NCBI GenBank assembly: GCA_963693285.1
Contig: OY848918.1
Location: forward strand, 3,663,876-3,727,875
From: Xestospongia muta
Lineage: Eukaryota; Porifera; Demospongiae; Haplosclerida; Petrosiidae
Reading direction: 5' to 3'
DNA: 64,000 bases
Shown here piece after piece: positions 22,288 through 35,259 of the stretch. The notes beneath the pieces were generated by a model. The model did not search any database, was not told the origin of the DNA, and was given only the letters and a program-made list of their open reading frames with translations. Positions within the stretch are counted from its first letter, which is position 1. Each line of letters starts with the position of its first letter. The position numbers were made by a program, and so were the translations under genes.

Positions 22288-24484
22288 TTATTTTTTCAAA
22301 CAGTCACAGGAACCGTAGTTATTCTCTTCACCGATTTCAACACCTAAAGTACATATTAAAGTTGTATTTGTTCAGTTATATATTTGCTTGACTTACCATT
22401 GTCTATAACTTCTTGATCATTACAAGATATTGTTTTCTTTTTAAGAGAATCATATTCCTCATTCACTTCACAGAGAAGAATTATTAAGTAAGTACCAAAT
22501 ATGATGAAGTAAAAACCACCGGAAAAACCCATTAAAACAAGGTGTAAGACTGCACATCCAGCTTTGAGCTTCATGGTACAATTGCCTTCATCTTTGAGAA
22601 GGCAATCTAATGTTTCTTTGTTATCACCAAGTAAATAAGGAATTGATAAAATAACTGAAAAAATTACAAGAACAATTAGTACACAATATTTCATATTGCA
22701 ATCCTTGATCTTCATGAAGGAAACAATTTTTAAAATGAAGTAACTTAACAATCCAACTAAGACAAAAGCAAATGCTAACCACAAGGGGATTAAGAAAGAA
22801 CATCCAACATATGCAGTTATAGCAGTATACCAAGCATCTGCTTCTGCAATTGTTCCAAGTGTTGTAATTAATATATAAGAAGAACGTTTTTTCTTGTCAT
22901 CATCACTTTCCCTATTGCTATTGTTGTTCTCATTTATTTGGCATAACTTGAAAATTTGCATAGCTTCCTTTTCAAGTAGAGGAATAAAACGAAACCCAAG
23001 AATTCCACAGATAAGTAGAATTGTAGATACCCCTTTTGCCCATTTTCTTTTAGCACAATTTGAATCGTCAGCACATTTATCATCATATATAGTTAAAGCA
23101 TTCTCAAAGTTGTCTCCAATGAAATATAGCCCAGCAAAAACTACCTTCAATAAACCAAATACTAATTGCATAATAAGCTCACATATTCGCTTCTTTTTTT
23201 CATTTGTTGTATTGCTAGTCTTGCTGCTAAGATTGCTAGTCTGCTGTCCAGTCTCCCTTTCCTCCTCATCATGTATTTTCTTTTCTTTTTTCTTCTTAAT
23301 GCACCAATCATAACAGAAAGAGGCAGTTAAGATTGTAAGTAACGCAATAACTAACGAACTTGCAATAATTATGAAAGATACCAACGTCCATTTAGCTTTA
23401 TATTTTGAAGATTTTTCAGTTGCTTCAATTGAATATAAACTGATAGAGTTCACAGCATCAAATAAGAGTGCAAGAGCTTTCAATTGATTGAAAAATAATA
23501 TACGTGTTGATTTCAGATGTTTCTACAAAAACAAAGACATTACTAAAATAACTTGATTGTTTTAATCAATTAATGTACATTCTGGCTTTATGTATCCCTA
23601 GATACAAAATACATATAAGTGTACACATGAATTTCATATCACTTTAAAAAATTGATTGATTGATGTAGCCAATATATGCATGGTATACTGTTAGCGATTA
23701 CATTATACACAATTTATATTGACTTTTGGTATACGGTGGCCGTCAGCAAGCTATTGAAAAAACATGCTCTGAACTTTTCATATATGCTGTAACTTTCAAA
23801 CGTAACAAAAAAGGTTTGACTATAGTAATTCTAACTTTGGCAGTAGTTAATTACAAGCCAGAAAGAAAAGTCGTTTTTTTAAGCAAAACTTTGCCATTGT
23901 ATAAGTAGAGCCATATAGATATTAGAGTAGTCTACTCTAATATCTATGGTAGAGCCATGGTAAACTCGAGAATCAAAGATGTTTTTTAGTATTGCGATAA
24001 CAATTATGCTTCAAAGTCACACTCTAGCAGTCAGAAAAGGAAATTCTCAATGCCAAACAATCCAAGTATATATATTTAAAAATCTATAAATACTCTGACA
24101 TCGAAATTAAAAGCATGATAGCTACATCCACAGGACTACAATAATTATATAGAGGTCAATCCCACAAAAGATTTGCTGGACAATTTTGCAAAAGACCATG
24201 GCTATAGTGCTATATATACAAGCTCAATAGCTACAAGAAGTAACACTCAGTGACTGTATATGACAACAACCTTCGTATAGACCCAAAATGCGACCTACCA
24301 GCCCACACAAGAACTTGCATCAAAATTAACTTTATAGCAAAGTTGAGTTATATATAGTAAAAGATTTGAAAAAGTCAAACCAAATGGAGTTTAGTCATAC
24401 ACATGCGCTTTATTCCTTACAAATTACCAGTAATAATATACTACTTCGCAATTTTGTGTTACTTACTCTCTCCTTGTCGCCCAT
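22288..24484 (-). CDS. Gene H: multi-pass membrane protein of unknown family
   Basis: Three exons give 399 residues: 24484-24467 (MGDKER, phase 0), 23522-22397 and 22343-22288 (ending SCDCLKK). The start is inferred: the ATG at 24484-24482 is followed after six codons by a consensus GTAAGT donor, and its phase matches the large exon's acceptor. Hydrophobic segments start near residues 52 ('FIIIASSLVIALLTILT'), 125 ('LIMQLVFGLLKVVFAG'), 170 ('VSTILLICGILGF'), 240 ('FLIPLWLAFAFVLVGLLSYF'), 288 ('YCVLIVLVIFSVILS') and 330 ('CAVLHLVLMGFSGG', 'YFIIFGTYLIILLC'). A charged KKKKEKK loop follows the first. It shares no sequence, intron phase or motif with the receptors. Function is not recognised; it may be a channel or tetraspan-like protein, but nothing here proves it. 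Confidence 0.75.
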
Positions 24485-24606
24485 ATTTTTAGTAGATGAA
24501 GAAAACAATATCAAAACGGCTGGAGACAGGACAGTGCGAACAACTTTGACCGGTACTGTGAAGATGTGGTAAGTGTATTGATTATATAGTTAACGACGAG
24601 GTATAG

Positions 24607-24656
24607 CACGTGTTCACCGGAATAAACGCCCAGTAATTACAGCATGCGCATGCGCG
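24607..24656. promoter_or_regulatory. Putative H promoter: E-box and NRF-1-type site
   Basis: CACGTG (E-box) lies at 24607-24612 and TGCGCATGCGCG at 24645-24656, an exact match to the NRF-1 consensus YGCGCAYGCGCR. A second 'ATGCGCG' follows near 24668. These CpG-containing sites stand out in an AT-rich window and lie 120-170 bases upstream of the inferred H start. Promoter role is inference. Confidence 0.55.
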
Positions 24657-24956
24657 TAAGCTCAATATGCGCGTAAGCTCAATAGGTTTCTTGGGTAATA
24701 TATATAGTATACTCTAGGAATCCTCCGCCAACTATGACCTAAATTTTGGACTATCAACAGACAGATATGATGAATCAGTATATAAATATAATTTTAATAA
24801 ATTTGTTTAGTTTACTTTAAGATAAACAATTACAGTGTTGTTTATATGTGAAAGATATTAGTTAATCTTGTCCATTAAGATATTGTCAAATTGAACAACA
24901 CTTTATTAACATATTAAACATACACACAGAGAGGAAGAGAGAGAGAGTACACTGTA

Positions 24957-25045
24957 GTTAGTTAGTTATTGTCTCATAATAACACCATATGCATCACACT
25001 CCTTCATTGTCATCATGTCAGTGATAACCTCTCTCTGTTTAGTTC
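24957..25045 (-). pseudogene. Orphan F-type tail exon
   Basis: A minus-strand copy of the last exon of F that is still open, reading 'CDAYGVIMRQ' before the stop. The adjoining 24780-25140 matches 20180-20520 and the F 3' flank, but no TM exon precedes it. It is probably a remnant left by rearrangement next to P1. Confidence 0.75.
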
Positions 25046-25244
25046 CTACAATAATATATCAATGAAATATTTATTTTTTTAAGATTGTAGAATGATATTT
25101 TATACTTCAATGTGCAATTGATATTAAACCAAGAACCCTAACCAATTACTAAACTATTTGTATATGAGGCATTCAAGTTTGTCTTTTTTTAATCACCTAA
25201 CATTAGATTTTATTAACTAGATATCCATACATAGATATCTTCAA

Positions 25245-25968
25245 TATAACAGTGAATCTATTCTGAGAATACAAAGTAACACACTCTCTGATATATGTCA
25301 TTATATCTCCTCTCATTAGATGAACTAGCTGCTGTCAACAACTTGATATGTCGTGTACAAAGTCAGTATATAAACTGTTTCTCGTCTCCTCCCTTCTCTC
25401 TGGTATCCATACCTGGTTATATCATCAATGTTACTTATGGAGGAGAACTAGTTACACAGAACACTACATCTTCTACAACATGGCAGTATTGTCCCAGTCA
25501 ATTTGGTACATATACAATTAGTATAGCTGGTAATAACTCAGCTGGAGAAGGAGAGTTGAGAACAGAAGAAGTAATAGTGTTAGCTGGTATTATATTATAT
25601 ATTATATGTATATTATAATATAATATATATTATGTATATATATTTTGGCACAAAACCAAAACGTTAATAACCCTTGCTTTCTGAGGTACACTGTCAGTAT
25701 TTGTAAAGTACAATATGATATGTATTACTTTAAATTTATACTATATAGTCTAGTGGATGTGTCAGTTTTAATACTGGTATGTACTGTACAAGTACATATA
25801 GTGGTATGGTGGATAAGAAGTAAGTCACCGAGACAAGGTAATACTAACAGTGGGAATAGTTTGCAAGTGGTATTATTCATTGTAGGAACTCTACCATCTC
25901 CTCTTAATCCACTAACAGTGAAATTATTTGCAAATATGATGAATGTTAATGACAGATTTAAATCCTAG
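25245..25968 (+). pseudogene. P1: partial FN3-TM gene with truncated tail (tandem unit 1)
   Basis: The end of an Ig exon (about 25250-25275, 'ESILRIQ', with its donor changed from GGTAAC to AGTAAC) precedes an intact FN3 exon (about 25320-25585, 'GYIINVTYGGELVTQNTTSS'). The juxtamembrane exons are missing. A shortened TM exon (about 25750-25836) and a tail exon (25886-25968) follow. The tail starts like the others (GTLPSPLNPLT) but then runs into non-family sequence and ends NVNDRFKS, so both tyrosine motifs are gone. No signal peptide exon was found. Confidence 0.75.
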
Positions 25969-28261
25969 ATTTTGAAAATGTGCATAAGTGAAAATTTTAA
26001 TGATTTCAATATGTGTGTGCGTGTGTGTGTACATTGTATTAATTATGTGCATAAACTTGTATTATGACATATATTATACTTAGTAAAGTATTGATGTAAG
26101 ATTTCACTATAATGAACATTATTATTTATAACATATAAAATCATCATTACTTCCTAAAAATAATTCGTAATATAATATCACAGTCTCTGGAATACTGTAG
26201 TTAGTAGATAAGTACATTAAATGCTAACATAATTATTATGAAATAGTTAGATAACTAAACTAACATTGGTTTATTAAAGATTATACACATGAATTTATAT
26301 GGAGTGTATGAAATGGACAAATAAGCACCTTAATTCTTCTATACTGAAGACAGCATCCAAGTTCCAATCAGTAACATGTCCCATGAAATTACTGATGGTT
26401 TTGCCATTAATTTACAAACAACATAAGAACCTCTTCAATTAGTGGTCAAATACAATATTATTAATGGACTGGATGATTGCTAAATGATAATTGTCAAGTT
26501 ACAATTATAATATGTAATAAGTAATAGCTGTACGCATCTGTAGCCATTTAGAGAGGATAAGATTTAATTAAAATATGACTAAATAGCTGTATTTTTGATC
26601 CTTGTCATCAGATGTGTCTTCTAAAAGACAGTGAGGTTATGGGATTACAAACTATTTCAATAATTGATGATAGTATCCTACTTCTCTTTGAAAGAGTTTC
26701 TTTTGTCAACAAGTCTATTGAGTTATTTGGTCATCATATTGGTAGGTCATTAATCACACCAATTTAATCAATCTATGTATATTTTTTTCAATGTAAACAT
26801 CTAGTTATATTGTACTTCTGTGAGGATATTTATTACAATGCTAACTGTTGTAACAAATAATGTTATACTTATATTATATATGTCAAAGAGTTAACATGAC
26901 ATATAGTACTTGAGAGTTTATATGACTAATAAATCACTCAAACAAATTAAAACATATTCATTAATGACAGAAGTATCTCTAGAGAATAGATTATACTGCC
27001 ATTGACAACTACTGTGTAACCATAATGATATAAAGAAAGAAGATCAAAGTAAAGTTCGGATTTAGTCTTCTTACAGTTTTCACTAGCTAGTTTGTATTTA
27101 TAAAATGACAGGTATAATATGCTGTCATAGTTAGTGATGACACCACTGAATGATCTACTTAACCAATGATTAGACTAGTCAGACAAATAAATAAAATATA
27201 GTACATATTATGTGATAATATATATTTAAAAAAATATTGAGTTGATCAGAATTAACCAATTAATTAATTATGGTATTATAATATAAAGGTATTGCTTCAA
27301 TGACTGTATACACATGAATCATAACAAATCTGGTATCATTCATGTAATGCTTGATATTATGTGGACTATATGTAATATCATTATGTTCACTATCTTACTT
27401 ATTCACTTGATTTAAGGGTGGTTGGATGCACCAAACAGATGTATTGTTCACCACAACAACCTCCAGATCAAACACTTCAAAATGAAACGACACTTATTAA
27501 TATGTTAACACATCTACTAGTAATAAATATAATAATGGCACTATTCTTTATGTAATATCATATTGTATTATGCTTAACAATCTCAAGAAGAATAACAAGA
27601 AGATGAACATTCTCATAATGTCCCAAAACAAAACACTATCTCCCAATACATAAACTTTTTTATGTTATATCTTAAGTGTCAGCAAATTTTATGCCTCAAT
27701 GTGGCACAGATAGTAAGTACACATCATTACTGAGTGTACACTAATTTGAACACTCTATCATTAGAGTTGAATAATATAACATAATAAACATTTAGACAAT
27801 TAATATCAATATTATAACTGTAACTACATGTATTTCCATCATATGAAAACAGGAGTACTTTCAAAATCTAAATATGGCTTATATCCTGAAAAATCTAAGA
27901 AACTCCTTTGTAAAATGTCGTACAATATCATTTAATGTTTTTATTAATATTATTTGTTGCTCGTGATACCATTTTACTTAAACTAAAATTAGAGAAATTA
28001 AATTAAAGTTGAGTACTTCATTAGCTAGGTGTCAAGGCTCAATAGAATGATGGCTCTACAGATTATGTACACATTTGTTAGGAATAATACATCACCATAT
28101 TAAAGGCATTACTATTATGTTGTATACAATATATAGAGTAAGATATGTACATATCTAGATTATATTATATTATATTATATTATAATTATATTATATTATA
28201 TTATATTATAATTATATTATATTATATTATAATATATTATATTATATTATATTATAATAGA
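25969..28261 (+). repeat. 3' block of tandem unit 1 with a candidate exon
   Basis: About 2.2 kb that recurs with only scattered differences after P2 (29675-31800) and, in part, after P3 (32697-33497, resuming at about 36815-37985). Inside it, 26612-26741 (copies 30317-30446 and 33341-33470) is open, preceded by a CAG acceptor and followed by a GTAGGT donor; it reads MCLLKDSEVMGL onwards. In copy 3 it has a TGA. Whether it is a real exon cannot be decided from recent copies alone. An AT repeat occupies 28150-28260. Confidence 0.7.
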
Positions 28262-28490
28262 TTATCTGAGGACATTTCCTATACAGGAGCCAATTCAGTA
28301 CTCAAACACTGGATCTAGTGTCACTGCCATAAGAGATAAAGACTATCTTCCTCTAAATAATTCTGGTTTAGGTATAGTTAATACTAACTTTACAAAAGAT
28401 GGTACATCAATGACATCAATAACTATTATATACTGTCTCAGGAGACAAATGTTATGGCAAATAATGTTTACTAGTAAATCAAAATAATTC
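28262..28490 (+). other. Exon-like segment 'SSVTAIRDKDYLPLNNS'
   Basis: After a TATACAG acceptor-like site the sequence is open for about 60 codons and reads 'DKDYLPLNNSGLGIV' and 'FTKDGTSMTSITIIYC'. A second copy at 37981-38181 is also open. The two differ by several substitutions without gaining a stop. It looks like part of an extracellular domain but has no clear donor and no identified partner exons. Confidence 0.4.
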
Positions 28491-28683
28491 ATTAACAATA
28501 ACTAAATATCATGTGAATATATGTTGTTATAACATAGTGTAATTAATTATTATATTAATGTTACTATAGTATAAAATAAGTATTATATAGACATTAATAT
28601 TTGTATACATAATTTGATCAAAATAAATTACATACAAACTGTATGACAAAATAATGGCTAAATCAACCAATCAATTTTACAGT

Positions 28684-28790
28684 GGTACTAACATGATATA
28701 TAGCATATATATAGTACTGGTTACTAACATGATATATAGTATGTATACAGTACTGGCTACTAATATGATATATTGAATATATGTAGTTTT
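28684..28790 (+). repeat. Short array of the 36-base satellite
   Basis: Three diverged copies of the unit containing ACTAACATGATATATAGTAT, ending just before the P2 FN3 exon. The expanded version is at 38405-38990. Confidence 0.8.
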
Positions 28791-28798
28791 ATTGCTAG

Positions 28799-29674
28799 CT
28801 GCTCTCAACAACTTGATATGTCATGTACAAAGTCAGTATATATACTGTTCCTGGTCTCCTCCCTTCTCTCTGGTATCCATACCTGGTTATACCATTAATG
28901 TTACTTATGGAGGAGATCTAGTTACACAGAACACTACATCTTCTACAACATGGCAGTACTGTCCCAGTCAATTTGGTAACTATACAATTAGTGTAGCTGG
29001 TAATAACTCAGCTGGAGAAGGAGAGATAAGTACTACATCTCTACATATACTAAGAGGTATTATCACTATGGTTACTAATATATAATTTATTACTTCGATT
29101 TTAGTTAATTTAAGTAATTTAACAACTACATTTATCAGATCAGTTAATAGTTGGATACTAAATGTAACAATATATGATTTGGTAAGTTACATTATGATAT
29201 CTCTAGGTACCTCATGTTTGTGATATTATAATATAATATATATTATGTATATATATTTTGGCACAAAATCAAAACATTAATAACCCTCTCTTTCTGAGGT
29301 ACACTGTCAGTATTTGCAAACTTAACATGTATCAGACAAAAACTATTGTTGTATAAAGTGTTTTATATAATTCAATATTTACAATACATTGTAGTTGTAA
29401 AGTACAATATGATATGTATTACTTTAAATTTATACTATATATACTAGGTAGTCTAGTGGGTGTGTCAGTTCTAATACTGGTATGTACTGTACTAGTACAT
29501 ATAGTGATATGTTGGATAAGAAGAACTAAGTCACTGAGACAAGGTAATACTAACAGTGATAATAGTTTGCAAATGGTATTATTCATTGTAGGAACTCTAC
29601 CATCTCCTCTTAATCCACTAACAGTGAAATCATTTGCACATATGATGAATGTTAATGACAGATTTAAATCCTAG
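28799..29674 (+). pseudogene. P2: partial FN3-TM gene with truncated tail (tandem unit 2)
   Basis: Exons: FN3 28799-29056 ('SWSPPFSLVSIPGYTINVTY', 'YTISVAGNNSAGEGE'), a short exon 29105-29181 ('NLTTTFIRSVNSWILNVTIY'), TM 29448-29543 ('GVSVLILVCTVLVHIVICW'), tail 29592-29674 (GTLPSPLNPLTVKSFAHMM...). No signal, Ig or Cys-rich exon is present. The 77-base exon ends in phase 0 while the TM exon starts in phase 1, so including it breaks the frame; skipping it gives an in-frame FN3-TM protein. The tail has no tyrosine. Partial gene or pseudogene. Confidence 0.75.
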
Positions 29675-31825
29675 ATTTTGAAAATGTGCATAAGTGAAAA
29701 TTTTAATGATTTCAATATGTGTGTGCGTGTGTGTGTACATTGTATTAATTATGTGCATAATCTTGTATTATGACATATATTATACTTAGTAAAGTATTGA
29801 TGTAAGATTTCACTATAATGAACATTATTATTTATAACATATAAAATCATCATTACTTCCTAAAAATAATTCGTAATATAATATCACAGTCTCTGGAATA
29901 CTGTAGTTAGTAGATAAGTACATTACATGCTAACATAATTATTATGAAATAGTTGTAATAACTAAACTAACATTGGTTTATTAAAGATTATACACATGAA
30001 TTTATATGGGTGTATGAAATGGAAAAATAAGCAGCTTAATTCTTCTATACTGAAGACAGCATCCAAGTTCCAATCAGTAACATGTCCCATGAAATTACTG
30101 ATGGTTTTGCCATTAATTTACAAACAACATAAGAACCTCTTCAATTAGTGGTCAAATACAATATTATTAATGGACTGGATGATTGCTAAATGATATCATC
30201 AAGTTACAATTATAATATGCAATAAGTAATAGCTGTACGTATCTGTAGTCATTTAGAGAGGATAATATTTAATTAAAACATGACTAAATAGCTGTATTTT
30301 TGATCCTTGTCATCAGATGTGTCTTCTAAAAGACAGTGAGGTTATGGGATTACAAACTATTTCAATAATTGATGATAGTGTCCTACTTCTCTTTGAAAGA
30401 GTTTCTTTTGTCAACAAGTCTATTGAGTTATTTGGTCATCATATTGGTAGGTCATTAATCACATCAATTTAATCAATCTATGTATATTTTTTTCAATGTA
30501 AACATCTGGTTATATTGTACTTCTGTGAGGATATTTATTACAATGCTAACTGTTGTAACAAATAATGTTATACATATATTATATACGTCAAAGAGTTAAC
30601 ATGACATATATTACTTGAGAATTTATATGACTAATAAATCACTCAAACAAATTAAAACATATTCATTAATGACAGAAGTATCTCTAGAGAATAGATTATA
30701 CTGCCATTGACAACTACTGTGTAACCGTAATGATATAAAGAAAGAAGATCAAAGTAAAGTTCGGATTTAGTCTTCTTACAGTTTTCACTAGCTAGTTTGT
30801 ATTTATAAAATGACAGGTATAATATGCTGCCATAGTTAGTGATGACACCACTGAATGATCTACTTAACCAATGATTAGACTAGTCAGACAAATAAATAAA
30901 ATATAGTACATATTATGTGATAATATATATTAAATAAAATATTGAGTTGATCAGAATTAACCAATTAATTAATTATGGTATTATAATATAAAGGTATTGC
31001 TTCAATGACTGTATACACATGAATCATAACAAATCTGGTATCATTCATGTAATGCTTGATATTATGTGGAGTAAATGTAATATCATTATGTTCACTATCT
31101 TACTTATTCACTTGATTTAAGGGTGGTTGGATGCACCAAACAGATGTATTGTTCACCACAACAACCTCCAGATCAAACACTTCAAAATGAAACAACACTT
31201 ATTAATATGTTAACACATGTACTAGTAATAAATATAATAATGGCACTATTCTTTATGTAATATCATATTGTATTATGCTTAACAATCTCAAGAAGAATAA
31301 CAAGAAGATGAACATTCTCATAATGTCCCAAAACGAAACACTATCTCCCAATACATAAACTTTTTTATGTTATATCTTAAGTGTCAGCAAATTTTATGCC
31401 TCAATGTGGCACAGATAGTAAGTACACATCATTACTGAGTGTACACTAATTTGAACACTCTATCATTAGAGTTGAATAATATAACATAATAAACATTTAG
31501 ACAATTAATATCAATATTATAACTGTAACTACATGTATTTCCATCATATGAAAACAGGAGCATTTTCAAAATCTAAATATGTCTTATATCCTGAAAAATC
31601 TAAGAAACTCCTTTGTAAAATGTCGTACAATATCATTTAATGTTTTTATTAATATTATTTGTTGCTCGTGATACCATTTTACTTAAACTAAAATTAGAGA
31701 AATTAAATTAAAGTTGAGTACTTCATTAGCTAGGTGTCAAGGCTCAATAGAATGATGGCTCTACAGATTATGTACACATTTTTTAGGAATAATACATCAC
31801 CATATTACATTATGTACATGACATA

Positions 31826-32696
31826 TCAACAACTTGATATGTCATGTACAAAGTCAGTATATAAACTGTTCTTGGTCTCCTCCCTTCTCTCTGGTATCCA
31901 TACCTGGTTATACCATTAACGTTACTTATGGAGGAGATCTAGTTTCACAGAACACTACATCTTCTACAACATGGCAGTACTGTCCCAGTCAATTTGATAA
32001 CTATAAAATTAGTGTAGCTGGTAATAATTCAGCTGGAGAAAGAGAGATAAGTACTACATCTCTACATATACTAAGAGGTATTATCACTATGGTTACTAAT
32101 ATATAATTTATTACTTCGATTTTAGTTAATTTAAGTAATTTAACAACTACATTTATCAGATCAGTTAATAGTTGGATACTAAATGTAACAATATATGATT
32201 TGGTAAGTTACATTATGATATCTCTAGGTACCTCATGTTTGTGATATTAGAAACTTAATATATATTATGTATATATATTTTGGCACAAAATCAAAACATT
32301 AATAACCCTCTCTTTCTGAGGTACACTGTCAGTATTTGCAAACTTAACATGTATCAGACAAAAACTATTGTTGTATAAAGTGTTTTAAATAATTCAATAT
32401 TTACAATACATTGTAGTTGTAAAGTACAATATGATATGTATTACTTTAAATTTATACTATATATACTAGGTAGTCTAGTGGGTGTGTCAGTTCTAATACT
32501 GGTATGTACTGTACTAGTACATATAGTGATATGTTGGATAAGAAGAACTAAGTCACTGAGACAAGGTAATACTAACAGTGATAATAGTTTGCAAGTGGTA
32601 TTATTCATTGTAGGAACTCTACCATCTCCTCTTAATCCACTAACAGTGATATCATTTGCACATATGATGAATGTTAATGACAGATTTAAATCCTAG
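31826..32696 (+). pseudogene. P3: partial FN3-TM gene with truncated tail (tandem unit 3)
   Basis: A near copy of P2: FN3 exon (about 31826-32078), 77-base exon (about 32127-32203), TM exon (about 32470-32565) and tail (32614-32696). Differences include 'SQFDNYKISVAGNNSAGERE' in the FN3, where relatives have SQFGNYTISVAGNNSAGEGE. The acceptor of the deleted next exon survives (GTGATATTAG at about 32240) but the exon after it is gone. The unit joins unit 2 at about 31800, deleting the exon-like segment, AT repeat and 36-base satellite that precede P2. Confidence 0.75.
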
Positions 32697-33497
32697 ATTT
32701 TAAAAATGTGCATAAGTGAAAATTTTAATGATTTTAATATGTGTGTGTGTGTGTGTGTGTACGTTGTATTAATTATGTGCATAATCTTGTATTATAACAT
32801 ATATTATACTTAGTAAAGTATTGATGTAAGATTTCACTATAATGAACATTATTATTTATAACATATAAAATCATCATTACTTCCTAAAAATAATTCGTAA
32901 TATAATATCACAGTCTCTGGAATACTATAGTTAGTAGATAAGTACATTACATGCTAACACAATTATTATGAAATAGTTAGATAACTAAACTAACATTGGT
33001 TTATTAAAGATTATACACATGAATTTATATGGAGTGTATGAAATGGACAAATAAGCACCTTAATTCTTCTACACTGAAGACAGCATCCAAGTTCCAATCA
33101 GTAACATGTCCCATGAAATTACTGATGGTTTTGCCATTAATTTACAAACAACATAAGAACCTCTTCAATTAGTGGTCAAATACAATATTATTAATGGACT
33201 GGATGATTGCTAAATGATATCGTCAAGTTACAATTATAATATGTAATAAGTAATAGCTGTACACATCTGTAGCCATTTAGAGAGGATAATATTTAATTAA
33301 AATATGACTAAATAGCTGTATTTTTGATCCTTGTCATCAGATGTGTCTTCTAAAAGACAGTGAGGTTATGGGATTACAAACCATTTCAATAATTGATGAT
33401 AGTATCCTACTTCTCTTTGAAAGAGTTTCTTTTGTCAACAAGTCTATTGAATGATTTGGTCACCATATTGGTAGGTCATTAATCACACCAATTTAAA

Positions 33498-34298
33498 GGT
33501 GGTTGGATGCACCAAACAGATGTATTGTTCACCACAACAACCTCCAGATCAAACAATTCAAAATGAAACAACACTTGTTAATATGTTAACACATGTACCA
33601 GTAATAAATATAATAATGGCACTATTCTTTATGTAATATCATATTGTATTATGCTTAACAATCTCAATAATGGACAATAGTTAATGAGTTCTAAATATAA
33701 ACAGAATAAACAGAGTTAATGTGACAGCTACGATTGTAATGGTTACTTCCCAGAATGTCAACTCTCAGAATGTTCTATGAAATTCATATATAAATCAACT
33801 ACAGTGTTATAGTCACATACAGAGTACTAGGACAAACAACCAGTATAATGGTTGTGGTAGTAGAGTAAGAGTGTCTTATCAGTTAACACTTCATTCATCA
33901 ACATTATGATTTAAAAGATTTGCCTAAATATTTTATGACAATATACTCAGTTTGTAATTACAGTTCAAATATTGTCCAAATGTATACAAATTAATTGCAT
34001 TAAAGTAATGTATATAGCCTTTGGAATACATAATTGGTATGTGTAGCAGTCATTAAGTTATTCATATATAATATTTACTATCCTTATAATCACTGATATG
34101 TGTGGATAAATGTATTATTTATTATATCGGATCTACCTTTGTAGTTTGGGTAGTGTATTTGTCAAGAAACTATAATAGCTAAGCTATTGATACTAACATC
34201 ATAAGTTGTTAGTTGTTGTACATTAGCAATGAAATTTTTGGTTTGTTTTGATGTGATTAAAATAATATATTTGTCATAATATTTAATAAATACTCCAG
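33498..34298. other. Spacer after unit 3
   Basis: 33498-33665 continues the tandem block after an internal deletion relative to units 1 and 2. 33666-34298 is AT-rich and not repeated elsewhere in the window as far as I can see. No exon is supported. Confidence 0.45.
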
Positions 34299-35259
34299 TA
34301 ATATCTAGCATTTACTTAAAATGATTTAACACGTATAATGATCACTGGAAAACCAATAAATTGGTCATGTGATTCTTTATAATAAGTATTGAGTGTCATA
34401 TTAGATGAGATAGTTATGTTACTTGAAGGTGTTCTTAGAAATAACTAATAAAGACTATGAAAATAAAGACTAATTAAGACTATGAATTTATTTTAAAAGA
34501 CCTCACAAATTAAAAACGATTAATTAGAAAAACACTTATTGCTGACTGACTAATTAAGTTGGTCACTTCCTTAGTAAATTGATTCCACACGTGTGAGCAT
34601 TTTTGGAGTGAACTCTAACTCTCAGTGCATAAAAATGGATAAACATAATAAAAATTGTCATATGTAAGTATCAACTGTTGAGTTTCTTACAATATTACAC
34701 ACTCTCTTTACCTGATAGTAAATATACATACTCTTTACTTGATGTTAAGTACACATACTCTTTACCTGATGGTAAATATACTCACTCTTTACCTGATGTT
34801 AAGTACACTCGCTCTTTACCTGATGGTAAGTACATACACTCTTTACTTGATGGTAAATATACATACTCTTTACCTGATGTTAAGTACACACACTCTTTAC
34901 TTGATGGTAAATATACATACTCTTTACCTGATGTTAAGTATACACACTCTTTACTTGATGGTAAATATACATACTCTTTACCTGATGTTAAGTACACACA
35001 CTCTATATCTGATGGTAAATACACTTACTCTTTACCTGATGTTAAGTATACACACTCTTTACCTGATGTTAAGTACACACACTCTTTACCTGATGGTAAG
35101 TACACTCACTCTTTACCTGATGGTAAGTACACACACTCTTTACTTGATGGTAAATATACACACTCTTTACCTGATGTTAAGTACACACACTCTATATCTG
35201 ATGGTAAATACACTCACTCTGTACCTGATGGTAAAAAATATTCACTCTTTACCTGATGG
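34299..35259 (+). repeat. Composite unit 1: 390-base leader plus 27-base minisatellite
   Basis: A leader (34299-34690) is followed by about 21 tandem copies of a 27-base unit. Read on the plus strand each unit encodes nine residues of the form SLPDGKYTH, open throughout. The leader and array recur immediately downstream. No in-frame ATG with clear context precedes the array. Confidence 0.85.

Noticed and set aside
22894..23313. Plus-strand 139-codon frame opposite H
   Set aside because: Antisense shadow of the well-supported H exon; low-complexity Ser/Leu content.
23640..23690. Degenerate end of the TA-flanked MITE
   Set aside because: Resembles the terminal repeat loosely but lacks a partner end; too weak to call.
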